From positions 434,001 to 498,000 of the forward strand of contig CAVZWW010000001.1 of the NCBI GenBank assembly GCA_963779225.1: a stretch of DNA of 64,000 nucleotides, read 5' to 3'. Each line of letters opens with the position of its first letter. Within the stretch, counting starts at the first letter, position 1. This stretch comes from CAVPCZ01 sp963779225. Its GTDB lineage: Bacteria > Bacteroidota > Ignavibacteria > UBA10030 > UBA6906. Positions 1 to 16,407 of the stretch are shown one piece after another. The notes below the pieces were generated by a model. The model worked only from the letters and a program-made list of their open reading frames with translations, did not search any database and was not told the DNA's origin. Both the position numbers and the translations under genes were made by a program.

Positions 1-3393
<3,393 letters not shown>

Positions 3394-3423
3394 CAGACCA
3401 CCGCCTCAAGGAGGGTAACAGCA

Positions 3424-7700
<4,277 letters not shown>

Positions 7701-7704
<4 letters not shown>

Positions 7705-7729
7705 CATTTTCAGTTCAGTTTCGTATCTT
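7701..7729 (+). promoter_or_regulatory. sigma-70-type promoter of the str operon
   Basis: TTGACA (7701-7706) and TATCTT (7724-7729) are separated by exactly 17 bases. The -35 box overlaps the rpoC stop codon. The predicted transcription start near 7736 leaves a leader of about 40 bases before the rpsL GTG at 7778. This would give the ribosomal and elongation-factor genes their own promoter in addition to read-through from rpoBC. Confidence 0.75.
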
Positions 7730-7777
7730 GTAAAGCTGTCTTTATACATCCCGCAAACGCTTTTTCACGGAGCATAC

Positions 7778-8155
7778 GTGCCGACAATCAACCAGCTCGT
7801 GCGCAAAAGTCGCAGGGCAGTGACGTACAAGAGCAAAGCCCCGGCCATGGCGGGCAGCCCCCAGAAGCGGGGAGTCTGCACACGTGTTTACACGACGACG
7901 CCCAAAAAACCGAATTCGGCCCTCCGGAAAGTCGCCCGCGTGCGGCTCACCCACGGGATGGAGGTGACCGCCTATATTCCGGGCGAGGGTCATAACCTCC
8001 AGGAACACTCGATCGTCATGATCCGCGGCGGAAGGGTCAAAGACCTTCCGGGTGTCCGGTATCATATCATCCGTGGCACACTGGATACGGCGGGCGTTGC
8101 GGAGCGTAAGCAGGGACGGTCAAAATATGGCGCCAAAAAAGCCAAAAAGCAGTAA
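7778..8155 (+). CDS. rpsL: 30S ribosomal protein S12 (uS12)
   Basis: S12 lies at the decoding centre of the 30S subunit and helps select cognate tRNA. The 125-aa product starts at a GTG (7778) giving the canonical MPTINQLVRKSR. The loops PKKPNSALRK and GGRVKDLPG are intact, including the two lysines that are mutated in streptomycin-resistant strains, so no resistance substitution is visible there. It is the first gene of an rpsL-rpsG-fusA-tuf-rpsJ run and lies directly behind a consensus promoter. Confidence 0.97.
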   Translation: MPTINQLVRKSRRAVTYKSKAPAMAGSPQKRGVCTRVYTTTPKKPNSALRKVARVRLTHGMEVTAYIPGEGHNLQEHSIVMIRGGRVKDLPGVRYHIIRGTLDTAGVAERKQGRSKYGAKKAKKQ

Positions 8156-8173
8156 TCACACCCAGGTCAGGCA

Positions 8174-8641
8174 GTGAGAAAGAAACGCGCATCCTCTCGA
8201 CTCCGGACTCCCGATCCCAAGTACAACGACGTGCTGGTATCGGAGTTCATCAACAATATCATGAAGGGCGGCAAGAAACACCTCGCGCGCCGCATCATGT
8301 ATGATGCCTTTGCGATCATCGAGGAGCGGACGAAGTCGACCGGCCTCGAGGTCTTCAAAAAGGCCATGTCGAATGCCCGTCCGGTCCTGGAAGTAAAAGC
8401 ACGCCGGGTCGGCGGCGCCACCTATCAGGTTCCGACAGAAGTCCGGTCGGGCCGAAGCGTTGCGCTGGCCATCCGCTGGCTGTCAGGGTATGCGGGCGAT
8501 CGCAAAGAGCGCTCCATGGCCCATAAACTCGCGTCGGAATTTATCGCCGCGTCCAACGGCGAAGGAAACGCGATCAAAAAGAAAGAAGATACACACAAAA
8601 TGGCAGAAGCCAACAAGGCTTTTGCCCACTTTAAGTGGTGA
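8174..8641 (+). CDS. rpsG: 30S ribosomal protein S7 (uS7)
   Basis: S7 nucleates assembly of the 30S head and contacts the E-site tRNA. The 155-aa product, from a GTG at 8174, begins MRKKRASSRL and is the usual bacterial length. The conserved segment MKGGKKHLARRI (about residues 33-44) and the C-terminal MAEANKAFAHF helix are present. It lies 18 bases after rpsL and 6 bases before fusA, so the three genes are almost certainly on one transcript. Confidence 0.97.
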   Translation: MRKKRASSRLRTPDPKYNDVLVSEFINNIMKGGKKHLARRIMYDAFAIIEERTKSTGLEVFKKAMSNARPVLEVKARRVGGATYQVPTEVRSGRSVALAIRWLSGYAGDRKERSMAHKLASEFIAASNGEGNAIKKKEDTHKMAEANKAFAHFKW

Positions 8642-8647
8642 GGGGGA

Positions 8648-10750
8648 ATGCCGCGACAAATTCCGCTTGAGCGGACGCGAAATATCGGCATCAGCGCGCA
8701 CATCGATGCAGGGAAAACAACCACCACGGAGCGGATCCTCTTCTATACGGGGATCCTGCACCGCATGGGAGAAGTCCATGACGGCGCGGCAACCATGGAC
8801 TGGATGGAACAGGAGAAGGAGCGCGGTATCACGATTACGTCCGCGGCGACGACCTGTTTCTGGGACGATCACCGGATCAACATTATTGACACCCCCGGAC
8901 ATGTGGACTTCACCGCAGAGGTGGAGCGGTCCCTCCGGGTGCTGGATGGCGCCATCGCCCTCTTCTGCGCGGTGGGCGGCGTTGAACCCCAGTCCGAAAC
9001 GGTCTGGCGGCAGATGGACAAGTACGGCGTCCCTCGTATCGCGTTCGTCAACAAGATGGACCGCGTGGGCGCGGATTTTCTGAATGTGGTGCAGATGATG
9101 AAAGACCGGCTCGGCGCCAACGCGGTGCCCATTCAGCTGCCGGTCGGCGAAGGAGACATCTTTTCCGGCATCATCGACCTGGTGACCATGAAGGCCAAGA
9201 TGTACCGGGAATCATCCCTCGGGATCGAGTGGGACGAGATTGACATCCCGCACGACATGATGGGTCGGGCCCAGGCGTACCGCACCAAGATGCTTGAAGC
9301 CGTCTCCGACGAGGACGACACCCTGCTCGAAAAATACCTCGAGGGGAAAGAGATCACCCCGGAGGAGATCATGGTGGTTCTGCGCCGTGCATCCCTCAAG
9401 GTCAGCATCATTCCCGTGCTGTGCGGCTCTTCGTTCAAGAACAAGGGCGTGCAGGCGCTGCTGGATTCCGTGATCGATTATCTCCCGTCACCGCTGGACC
9501 TGAACAACGGGACGGTGGTGGGGCATCACATGAACATGACGGACAAAGTCGAACGTCGGGTGAACGACAAGGAAAAATTCAGCGCGCTCGCCTTCAAGAT
9601 TATGACCGACCCGTTTGTGGGGAAACTGACCTACTTCCGGGTGTATTCGGGATCCCTGAAGTCGGGTTCCTATGTGTATAACCCGGTCAGCGACAAGAAA
9701 GAGCGGATCAGTCGTATTCTTCGCATGCATGCGAACACACGCGAGGACGTGGATGAGGCTTATTCCGGGGATATCGTGGCCGCGGTCGGTCTGAAATACA
9801 CACGCACCGGCGACACCCTCTGCCTGGAAGATGATCCGGTGATCCTGGAAAAAATGACCTTCCCCGATCCTGTGATTCATGTGGCGATCGAGCCGAAGAC
9901 AAAGGCGGACCAGGACAAGATGGGCGAAGCCATGACGAAGCTCGCCGACGAAGATCCGACCCTGCGCATCTCCTCGAACGAGGAAACCGGCCAGACCATT
10001 ATCAGCGGCATGGGGGAATTGCATCTGGAAATTATCGTCGACCGGATGCGGCGCGAATTCAAGGTGGAAGCGAACATCGGCAAACCGCAGGTGGCCTACA
10101 AAGAGACGATACGCAAGACCGTGGAAGCCGAAGGAAAGTTCGTGCGGCAGAGCGGCGGCCGCGGTCAGTTCGGACACGTGTGGATCGAATTGAGCCCGAA
10201 CGAAAAAGGCAAAGGTTTTGAATTTGAGAACGACATCGTCGGCGGCGTGATTCCCAAAGAATATATCCGGCCGGTGGAGCAGGGCATTGTTGAAGCGACA
10301 CGCAACGGCGTGCTTGCCGGATATCCCGTGGTGGACATCAAGGTTCGCCTGTTCGACGGCTCGTTTCACGAAGTGGATTCGTCGGAAATGGCGTTTAAGA
10401 TTGCCGGTTCCATGGCGTTCAAAGAGGCGGCACGGAAGGCCGATCCGGTTATTCTCGAGCCGATCATGGGTGTCGAGGTGGTGACGCCGGAGGAGTACAT
10501 GGGGGATGTGATGGGGGACCTGAACTCGCGCCGGGGACGGATCTCCGGTATGGCACCGCGCAAGGACGCGCAGGTGATTCGTGCGATGGTCCCGCTGTCG
10601 GAAATGTTCGGGTACTCGACCGTCTTGCGTTCGATGACACAGGGCCGCGCAATCTACACCATGGAGCTCTCGCACTACGACGAGACCCCCCGGAGCGTCG
10701 CAGACCAGATCATCGAAAAAATTAAGGGCAAGGTTTCAGCTACCGGATAA
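8648..10750 (+). CDS. fusA: elongation factor G
   Basis: EF-G is the GTPase that drives tRNA-mRNA translocation on the ribosome and, with RRF, ribosome recycling. The 700-aa protein has full family length. The G1 motif AHIDAGKT is at residues 17-24, the G3 motif DTPGHVDF follows near residue 82, and the G4 motif NKMDRVGADF near residue 136. Domain IV and V sequences continue to the C-terminus. The ATG at 8648 is preceded by the purine-rich GAGGGGGA that overlaps the end of rpsG, suggesting translational coupling. Some Bacteroidota carry a second EF-G gene elsewhere; this one is in the standard str-operon position. Confidence 0.97.
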   Translation: MPRQIPLERTRNIGISAHIDAGKTTTTERILFYTGILHRMGEVHDGAATMDWMEQEKERGITITSAATTCFWDDHRINIIDTPGHVDFTAEVERSLRVLDGAIALFCAVGGVEPQSETVWRQMDKYGVPRIAFVNKMDRVGADFLNVVQMMKDRLGANAVPIQLPVGEGDIFSGIIDLVTMKAKMYRESSLGIEWDEIDIPHDMMGRAQAYRTKMLEAVSDEDDTLLEKYLEGKEITPEEIMVVLRRASLKVSIIPVLCGSSFKNKGVQALLDSVIDYLPSPLDLNNGTVVGHHMNMTDKVERRVNDKEKFSALAFKIMTDPFVGKLTYFRVYSGSLKSGSYVYNPVSDKKERISRILRMHANTREDVDEAYSGDIVAAVGLKYTRTGDTLCLEDDPVILEKMTFPDPVIHVAIEPKTKADQDKMGEAMTKLADEDPTLRISSNEETGQTIISGMGELHLEIIVDRMRREFKVEANIGKPQVAYKETIRKTVEAEGKFVRQSGGRGQFGHVWIELSPNEKGKGFEFENDIVGGVIPKEYIRPVEQGIVEATRNGVLAGYPVVDIKVRLFDGSFHEVDSSEMAFKIAGSMAFKEAARKADPVILEPIMGVEVVTPEEYMGDVMGDLNSRRGRISGMAPRKDAQVIRAMVPLSEMFGYSTVLRSMTQGRAIYTMELSHYDETPRSVADQIIEKIKGKVSATG

Positions 10751-10781
10751 TATCCCCGTTCATCCAGAGGAGAATAGATCA

Positions 10782-11993
10782 ATGGCAAAAGAGAAATTCA
10801 CACGGGACAAGCCACACCTGAACGTCGGCACCATCGGCCACGTCGACCACGGCAAGACCACCCTGACGGCCGCCATTACCATGGTGCTCGCCAAGAAGGG
10901 GCTTGCCTCGATCCGGACGTTCGACAGCATTGACAACGCACCCGAAGAGCGCGAGCGCGGTATCACGATTGCGACAGCGCACGTGGAGTATTCGACGGAC
11001 AAGCGTCACTACGCCCATGTGGATTGCCCGGGCCACGCCGATTACATCAAGAACATGATCACGGGTGCGGCGCAGATGGACGGTGCGATCCTCGTGGTCG
11101 CCGCAACCGACGGCCCCATGCCCCAGACGCGCGAGCACATCCTGCTTGCACGCCAGGTCGGCGTGCCGCGGATCTGTGTGTTCATGAACAAGGTGGACGC
11201 GGTTGACGATGCCGAGCTGCTGGATCTGGTGGAACTCGAGCTCAGGGATCTGCTGAAAAAATATGAATTCCCCGGCGATGAGATTCCGATCATCCGTGGA
11301 AGCGCCTTGAAGGCCATGGAGCAGGCGGTGAAACCCGATGTCAAGCCGGACGATCCGGCGTTCAATTGCATCATGGAACTGATGGATGCGGTAGATAGCT
11401 ATTTCCCGGTTCCGCAGCGCGATGTGGAAAAGCCCTTCCTGATGCCGATCGAGGACGTCTTCTCGATCACGGGCCGCGGGACGGTCGGCACCGGTCGCGT
11501 CGAACGCGGCCATGCCAAGGTGGGCGACGAAGTCGAAGTGATCGGTCTCGGTGCGCATAAGAAGACCGTGATCACCGGTGCCGAAATGTTCCGGAAGGAG
11601 CTGGACGAAGTGCGGGCAGGTGATAATGCCGGGTTGTTGCTCCGCGGCGTCGACAAGAACGATCTCGAGCGCGGCATGGTTGTCGCGAAACCGGGCTCGA
11701 TCACCCCGCACAAGAAGTTCACGGCACAGGTGTACGTGCTGAAAAAAGAAGAAGGCGGGCGCCATACGCCCTTCTTCAACGGATACCGTCCGCAGTTCTA
11801 TTTCCGCACAACGGACGTGACGGGCGTGGCAACATTGCCTTCGGGTACGGAGATGATCATGCCGGGTGACAACGTGGACGGCATGTCCATCGAGCTCATT
11901 TCCCCGATCGCCATGGAAGAGGGGTTGCGGTTCGCCATCCGTGAAGGCGGTCACACCGTCGGCGCGGGCGTGGTTACAAAGATCCTGGAATAA
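10782..11993 (+). CDS. tuf: elongation factor Tu
   Basis: EF-Tu delivers aminoacyl-tRNA to the ribosomal A site as a GTP complex. The 403-aa product has the P-loop GHVDHGKT at residues 19-26, DCPGHADY (G3), NKVDAVDD (G4) and GSALKAM (G5). The ATG at 10782 has an AGAGGAG Shine-Dalgarno sequence about 7 bases upstream. It lies 31 bases after fusA and 15 bases before rpsJ. Only one tuf copy is inside the window. Confidence 0.98.
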   Translation: MAKEKFTRDKPHLNVGTIGHVDHGKTTLTAAITMVLAKKGLASIRTFDSIDNAPEERERGITIATAHVEYSTDKRHYAHVDCPGHADYIKNMITGAAQMDGAILVVAATDGPMPQTREHILLARQVGVPRICVFMNKVDAVDDAELLDLVELELRDLLKKYEFPGDEIPIIRGSALKAMEQAVKPDVKPDDPAFNCIMELMDAVDSYFPVPQRDVEKPFLMPIEDVFSITGRGTVGTGRVERGHAKVGDEVEVIGLGAHKKTVITGAEMFRKELDEVRAGDNAGLLLRGVDKNDLERGMVVAKPGSITPHKKFTAQVYVLKKEEGGRHTPFFNGYRPQFYFRTTDVTGVATLPSGTEMIMPGDNVDGMSIELISPIAMEEGLRFAIREGGHTVGAGVVTKILE

Positions 11994-12008
11994 TCGGAGT
12001 CGTTCACC

Positions 12009-12317
12009 GTGGCCGGACAAAAAATACGCATAAAGCTCAAGTCGTACGATCACAACCTGATCGACAAGTCTGCGGAGAAGATCATCAAGACTGTCAAGTC
12101 AACAGGCGCTGTGGTCTCCGGCCCGATTCCATTACCCACGAAGCGTACGGTCTATACTGTGCTTCGGTCGCCACATGTGGACAAAAAGTCGAGGGAGCAA
12201 TTCGAGACACGCGCCCACAAGCGCCTTATCGATATTCTGAACTCGACAAACCGGACGGTCGATTCCTTGATGAAGCTTGATCTCCCCGCAGGCGTCGACG
12301 TCGAAATAAAAGTGTAA
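12009..12317 (+). CDS. rpsJ: 30S ribosomal protein S10 (uS10)
   Basis: S10 is a 30S head protein that also serves as NusE in transcription antitermination. The 102-aa product begins MAGQKIRIKLKSYDHNLID from a GTG at 12009 and has the typical length and the conserved THKRLIDI-like C-terminal segment (AHKRLIDILNSTNRTVDSLM). It follows tuf closely but is separated from rplC by about 138 bases containing a strong hairpin. It therefore appears to be the last gene of the str run rather than tightly coupled to the S10 genes. Confidence 0.97.
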   Translation: MAGQKIRIKLKSYDHNLIDKSAEKIIKTVKSTGAVVSGPIPLPTKRTVYTVLRSPHVDKKSREQFETRAHKRLIDILNSTNRTVDSLMKLDLPAGVDVEIKV

Positions 12318-12343
12318 ACGCGGTCCAAGAAACACAGGGTGTG

Positions 12344-12379
12344 CGTCACGCGGGAAACGTGTGTGTCTTCCGCGTGACG
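12344..12379 (+). promoter_or_regulatory. hairpin in the rpsJ-rplC gap
   Basis: CGTCACGCGG (12344-12353) and CCGCGTGACG (12370-12379) form a perfect 10-bp stem, extendable by a G-U and an A-U pair. No T-run follows it, so it does not look like a simple rho-independent terminator. It could be an attenuator or an r-protein binding site controlling the S10 genes, or a processing site. These roles are inferred from position only. Confidence 0.5.
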
Positions 12380-12455
12380 GGAAAACGGCGTCGGGACTCG
12401 TGTCTGCCGTAGGGCGGACTCTTGACGGTATGTGCATGCATACATGGATGGTAGT

Positions 12456-13091
12456 ATGACAGGACTACTCGGAAAAAAACTCGGCATGACCAGCATCTTT
12501 GACGAGACTGGTCAGGTGATTCCCTGCACGGTAATCGAGGCCGGGCCTTGCTACGTCACGCAGATCAAGACCAGAGAGCGTGACGGCTATGAGGCCATTC
12601 AACTCGGCTTCGATGCAAAGCGGGAGCGGCTTATGACCCGACCCCTCAACGGGCATTTCGCGAAGGCGGGCGTGAAGCCGGCGCGGCTTGTCCGGGAATT
12701 CCGGGGGAATGGCGTGGCCGAACTTCAGCCGGGACAGGAAATCAAGGTCGACACCGTGTTCGCGAAAGGTGATTTCGTGAAGGTGGTCGGGACATCCAAA
12801 GGCCGCGGTTTTCAGGGTGTCGTGAAACGACACCATTTCGGCGGAGGCTTCCGGACCCACGGCCAGAGCGACCGCGAACGCGCTCCGGGATCGATCGGAT
12901 CCTCATCGTACCCCTCACGCGTATTCAAGGGGCAGCGTATGGCCGGACGGATGGGCGGCGAACGGGTGACGGTAAGCAACCTCAAGGTGGTCGGCGTCAT
13001 ACCGGATTCCAACCTCCTGCTGATCAAGGGGTCGGTCCCGGGCGCCATCAACGGCTACCTCGAGATACACAAGGTGAAGACGAACCAGTAA
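12456..13091 (+). CDS. rplC: 50S ribosomal protein L3 (uL3)
   Basis: L3 is an early-assembling 50S protein reaching towards the peptidyl-transferase centre. The ATG at 12456 gives MTGLLGKKLGMTSIFDE, the normal family N-terminus, and a product of 211 aa. In-frame starts upstream (GTG 12432, ATG 12444) would add residues that family members lack. The central GKGFQG-like region (SKGRGFQGVVKRHHFGGG) and the MAGRMGGERVTV segment are intact. The Shine-Dalgarno sequence is weak (GGATGG). Confidence 0.95.
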   Translation: MTGLLGKKLGMTSIFDETGQVIPCTVIEAGPCYVTQIKTRERDGYEAIQLGFDAKRERLMTRPLNGHFAKAGVKPARLVREFRGNGVAELQPGQEIKVDTVFAKGDFVKVVGTSKGRGFQGVVKRHHFGGGFRTHGQSDRERAPGSIGSSSYPSRVFKGQRMAGRMGGERVTVSNLKVVGVIPDSNLLLIKGSVPGAINGYLEIHKVKTNQ

Positions 13092-13106
13092 GAGTCGAGA
13101 GCGGCG

Positions 13107-13736
13107 ATGGAACTAGAAGTGTTCAAAAAAGACGGAACGAAGAGCGGCGAAAAGGTGAAGCTCTCCGAGGAGATCTTCGGGGTGACGCCGAATCATCACC
13201 TCATCTACCGCGCCGTGCGGACCCACCTGGACAATCTGCGCCAGGGAACGTCCCGGGTGAAAACACGCGCCGAGGTGAAAGGCGGTGGAAAAAAACCGTT
13301 CCGCCAGAAGCATACCGGCATGGCCCGCCAGGGCTCCTCGCGGTCTCCCGTCAATGTGGGCGGCGGATCCATTTTCGGGCCCAAACCCCGGGACTATTCC
13401 AACCAGCTGCCCGCGCAAATGCGCCGCAACGCACGGAAGTCCGCGCTCTCCATCAAGGCCGCCGAAGGACAGATCCGGATCGTGGAAGATTTCACGTTCG
13501 GTGCCCCAAAAACAAGAGAGATGGCAACGGTGCTGAAGGCCCTGGATCTGGGCACCGCCAAGACGCTCCTCCTGCTCTCCAGGCCGGATGCCAGCGTGGT
13601 GAAGTCCGGACGGAACATTCCCGGATTGCTTATCGCGCAGGCGGATAAAGCCTCAACGTATGACTTCGTGAACAACCAGGTGCTCCTGATTCAGAAGAGC
13701 GCGCTCGAAGTCCTGCAGAACACCTTTAAGAACTAG
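13107..13736 (+). CDS. rplD: 50S ribosomal protein L4 (uL4)
   Basis: L4 lines the nascent-peptide exit tunnel and, in enteric bacteria, represses the S10 operon. The 209-aa product starts MELEVFKKDGTKSG. It contains the conserved extended loop around TRAEVKGGGKKPFRQKHTG (about residues 53-71) and SIFGPKPRDYS. The gene lies 15 bases after rplC and 16 bases before rplW, in the order expected for the S10 operon. Whether it represses its own operon here cannot be judged. Confidence 0.96.
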   Translation: MELEVFKKDGTKSGEKVKLSEEIFGVTPNHHLIYRAVRTHLDNLRQGTSRVKTRAEVKGGGKKPFRQKHTGMARQGSSRSPVNVGGGSIFGPKPRDYSNQLPAQMRRNARKSALSIKAAEGQIRIVEDFTFGAPKTREMATVLKALDLGTAKTLLLLSRPDASVVKSGRNIPGLLIAQADKASTYDFVNNQVLLIQKSALEVLQNTFKN

Positions 13737-13752
13737 ACCGGCGGATCTGAAC

Positions 13753-14043
13753 ATGGCACCGATTTTGAAACGTCCCATCGTCACGGAGAAGATGACGGAG
13801 CTGCAGGAGAAGGGGCAGTACGCCTTTGAGGTGGACCTGGCGGCCAACAAGATCGAGATCGCCCGTGCGGTGGAAAAGAAGTTCAACGTCACCGTGCTGG
13901 CGGTGCGCACCATCCGGGTCAAAGGCAAGATGAAATCCCAGATGACCCGCCGCGGGCGGTTCGCCGGGCGCACCCCAGCCTGGAAGAAAGCGATCGTCCG
14001 GTTGAAAGAAGGCGACAAGATCGAGTTCTTCCAGAATGTCTGA
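13753..14043 (+). CDS. rplW: 50S ribosomal protein L23 (uL23)
   Basis: L23 sits at the tunnel exit and is the docking site for trigger factor and SRP. The 96-aa product begins MAPILKRPIVTEKMTELQEKG and is of normal length. The basic loop near KMKSQMTRRGRFAGRTPAWKK (residues about 57-77) reaches into the tunnel in known structures. It lies between rplD and rplB as in other bacteria. Confidence 0.96.
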   Translation: MAPILKRPIVTEKMTELQEKGQYAFEVDLAANKIEIARAVEKKFNVTVLAVRTIRVKGKMKSQMTRRGRFAGRTPAWKKAIVRLKEGDKIEFFQNV

Positions 14044-14068
14044 TCGTCAACGAGGATAGAGAGTCGTC

Positions 14069-14896
14069 ATGGCCATACGCAAATTCAAACCGGTGACGCC
14101 CGGCACACGATGGATGTCGGTGTCGGCTTTCACCGAGGTGACCAAGACCCGTCCGGAGAAGGCGCTGATCGAGCCACTGCGCAAGACCGGTGGCCGGAAC
14201 AATACGGGCCGGATTACATCGCGCCACCGGGGGGGAGGGCACAAGCGCTTCTACCGGATTATCGATTTCAAGCGGAACAAGCAGGGCATGGATGCAACGG
14301 TCTCGGCTGTTGAGTATGATCCCAACCGTTCCGCGCGGATCTGTCTGCTCCAGTACGCTGACGGCGAGCGGCGGTACATCATCGCTCCGGACGGCGTGAA
14401 GGTGGGGGATGTGCTCCGGTCGGGCCCCGACGCGGAAATCAGGAGCGGCAACGCGATGCCTCTGGCCAACATTCCGGCCGGCACGTTCGTGCACAACATT
14501 GAGATGCGCCCGGGCAAGGGTGCCCAGGTGGCGCGCAGCGCCGGCATGGCCGTGCAGTTGATGGCCAAGGAAGGGAAGTATGCCCAGTTGCGGATGCCGT
14601 CGGGAGAAATACGGAATTTTCCGGTCGAGTGCATGGCAACGATCGGTTCGGTCGGCAACGCCGATCATGAGAATATCAGCCTTGGAAAAGCAGGCCGTTC
14701 CCGCTGGCTGGGGATCCGACCGCAATCGCGCGGTGTGGTGATGAATCCGGTGGACCATCCGCACGGCGGCGGGGAAGGGAAATCCCCTCAGGGGAACCCG
14801 CACCCGGTTTCCCCCTGGGGCTGGCACACGAAGGGGAAGAAGACCCGCAAGACGAAGAAGGCATCCAGCAAGTTCATCGTGAAACGAAGGAAGTAA
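14069..14896 (+). CDS. rplB: 50S ribosomal protein L2 (uL2)
   Basis: L2 is needed for subunit association and for peptidyl-transferase centre assembly. The 275-aa product begins MAIRKFKPVTPGTRWMSV, a form common in Bacteroidota. It contains GRNNTGRITSRHRGGGHKR and the highly conserved NPVDHPHGGGEGK loop, whose histidine (equivalent to E. coli His229) is present. A basic C-terminal tail follows. rpsS starts 5 bases downstream. Confidence 0.97.
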   Translation: MAIRKFKPVTPGTRWMSVSAFTEVTKTRPEKALIEPLRKTGGRNNTGRITSRHRGGGHKRFYRIIDFKRNKQGMDATVSAVEYDPNRSARICLLQYADGERRYIIAPDGVKVGDVLRSGPDAEIRSGNAMPLANIPAGTFVHNIEMRPGKGAQVARSAGMAVQLMAKEGKYAQLRMPSGEIRNFPVECMATIGSVGNADHENISLGKAGRSRWLGIRPQSRGVVMNPVDHPHGGGEGKSPQGNPHPVSPWGWHTKGKKTRKTKKASSKFIVKRRK

Positions 14897-14901
14897 GCGC
14901 T

Positions 14902-15189
14902 ATGGCCCGTTCGCTGAAAAAAGGACCGTTTTTGAGTACGCGCCTGCAGCAGCAGGTTGCGGCGCTCAACAAAGGCAGCCAGAAAAAGGTGATCAAGACC
15001 TGGTCGCGTGCTTCGACGATCAGCCCGGATTTTGTGGGACACACCTTCGCGGTGCACAACGGCAACAAGTTCATTCCGGTGTATATTCACGAAGGAATGG
15101 TCGGCCACAAACTCGGAGAGTTCTCGCCGACGCGGTTGTTCCGCGGGCACCCGGGAGTCAAGAAAGAAGAAACGTCGAAGGCGGGATAA
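14902..15189 (+). CDS. rpsS: 30S ribosomal protein S19 (uS19)
   Basis: S19 pairs with S13 in the 30S head and contacts the 50S subunit and tRNA. The 95-aa product begins MARSLKKGPFLSTRLQQQV and contains the family core TWSRASTISPDFVGHTFAVHNG and GHKLGEFSPTR. The length is normal. It is tightly packed between rplB (5 bases) and rplV (6 bases), consistent with one polycistronic mRNA. Confidence 0.97.
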   Translation: MARSLKKGPFLSTRLQQQVAALNKGSQKKVIKTWSRASTISPDFVGHTFAVHNGNKFIPVYIHEGMVGHKLGEFSPTRLFRGHPGVKKEETSKAG

Positions 15190-15195
15190 GCATCC

Positions 15196-15690
15196 ATGGA
15201 AGCTCGAGCCATCAACCGGTACATCAGTACCTCTCCGCGCAAGATGCGCCTGGTGATTGATCTCATCCGCGGCAAGTCCGTCGATGAAGCATTGCACATC
15301 CTCCAGTTCTCCCCCAAGCACGCGTCGCGCGTTGCGGAGAAAGTCCTGCGGTCCGCGGTTTCGAACCTGCAGAACAAGGATGAGGCCGGACGGCTGGAAG
15401 CTGCCGGCATGGTGGTGAAGGAAGCGTATGTGGATTCCGGCATGATGCAGAAGCGGGTGCTTCCCGCGCCGATGGGACGCGCATTCCGGATCCGCAAGCG
15501 GTCCAACCACGTCACCATCGTGGTGGCACCGAAGCCGGTGAAGGCAAAGGCGGGTGTGCGGCGGACGAAAGCGGCGGGAGAGGAAAAACCGGCGGTGCGC
15601 TCGAAGACCGCGACAAAAAAGGCGGAGACGAAATCCGCCGCGACAAAAAAGGCGGCGCCGAAAAAGTCCGGCGCGAAAGAATCCACATAA
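15196..15690 (+). CDS. rplV: 50S ribosomal protein L22 (uL22) with long basic tail
   Basis: L22 spans the 50S subunit and forms part of the exit tunnel and its rim. The first ~112 residues are a normal L22 (MEARAINRYISTSPRKMRLV at the start and RAFRIRKRSNHVTIVV near the end). An extra ~50 residues follow, almost entirely Lys, Ala, Thr, Ser and Pro, giving 164 aa where about 110-120 is usual. The tail is encoded partly by an 18-base direct repeat. In known ribosomes the C-terminus of L22 lies near the surface, so the tail is probably solvent-exposed near the exit. rpsC follows after 21 bases with AAGGAG. Confidence 0.95.
   Translation: MEARAINRYISTSPRKMRLVIDLIRGKSVDEALHILQFSPKHASRVAEKVLRSAVSNLQNKDEAGRLEAAGMVVKEAYVDSGMMQKRVLPAPMGRAFRIRKRSNHVTIVVAPKPVKAKAGVRRTKAAGEEKPAVRSKTATKKAETKSAATKKAAPKKSGAKEST
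15608..15655 (+). repeat. 18-base direct repeat in the rplV tail
   Basis: CCGCGACAAAAAAGGCGG occurs at 15608-15625 and again at 15638-15655, a 30-base period. Each copy contains an A6 run coding for lysine. It encodes the repeated ATKKA motif of the L22 tail and probably arose by in-frame duplication. Confidence 0.85.
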
Positions 15691-15711
15691 CCGAACCTGT
15701 AAGGAGTACAC

Positions 15712-16383
15712 GTGGGACAGAAAGCACATCCGATCGGCCTTCGCCTCGGGATCATACGGTCCTGGGACTCCAACTGGTATGACGAGAAGTCCTTCGCCGG
15801 AAAGCTGGAAGAAGACCGCACGATCCGGAACTATGTGCGCAACCGTCTGAAAAAGGCGGGCATTTCGCGCATCCTGATCGAACGGACCCCGAAACGGGCG
15901 GTTATTACGATCAACACCTCCCGTCCCGGCATCGTGATCGGGCGGAGTGGCAAAGAGATCACCCTGCTGGAAGAAGAGCTCAAGCGTATCACGAACAAGG
16001 AAGTGAAGATTCTGATCAACGAAATCAAGCGGCCCGAACTGGATGCGTACCTGGTCGCCGAGAACATCGCCCAGCAGCTGGAAGGACGTGTCGCATTCCG
16101 GCGTGCGATGAAGAACGGGATCACCGCTGCAATGCGCATGGGTGCAGAAGGAATCCGCGTGAAGAGCGCGGGTCGCCTGGGCGGAGCCGAAATGGCACGC
16201 ACTGAGCAGTACAAGGACGGACGGATTCCGTTGCACACATTGCGCGCGGACATCGATTATGCGACCGCAACCGCGCGGACCATTTACGGGGCGATCGGCG
16301 TGAAGGTATGGATCTGCAAGGGTGAGGTCCTGGACGCCCAGCAGACGATGCAGCAGCCCCCGCCGGCCCGCCGCGGGCAGTAA
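15712..16383 (+). CDS. rpsC: 30S ribosomal protein S3 (uS3)
   Basis: S3 is a head protein at the mRNA entry channel with helicase-like function. The 223-aa product starts at a GTG (15712) with AAGGAG upstream and reads MGQKAHPIGLRLGIIRSWDS. A KH-type RNA-binding segment includes RPGIVIGRSGKEI (about residues 69-81). The C-terminal domain is intact, with GRLGGAEMARTEQYKDGRIP and PLHTLRADIDYATA. A short Pro/Gln-rich end follows. Confidence 0.97.
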   Translation: MGQKAHPIGLRLGIIRSWDSNWYDEKSFAGKLEEDRTIRNYVRNRLKKAGISRILIERTPKRAVITINTSRPGIVIGRSGKEITLLEEELKRITNKEVKILINEIKRPELDAYLVAENIAQQLEGRVAFRRAMKNGITAAMRMGAEGIRVKSAGRLGGAEMARTEQYKDGRIPLHTLRADIDYATATARTIYGAIGVKVWICKGEVLDAQQTMQQPPPARRGQ

Positions 16384-16407
16384 CCGGACTACGCAGGAGA
16401 AGCAAAT

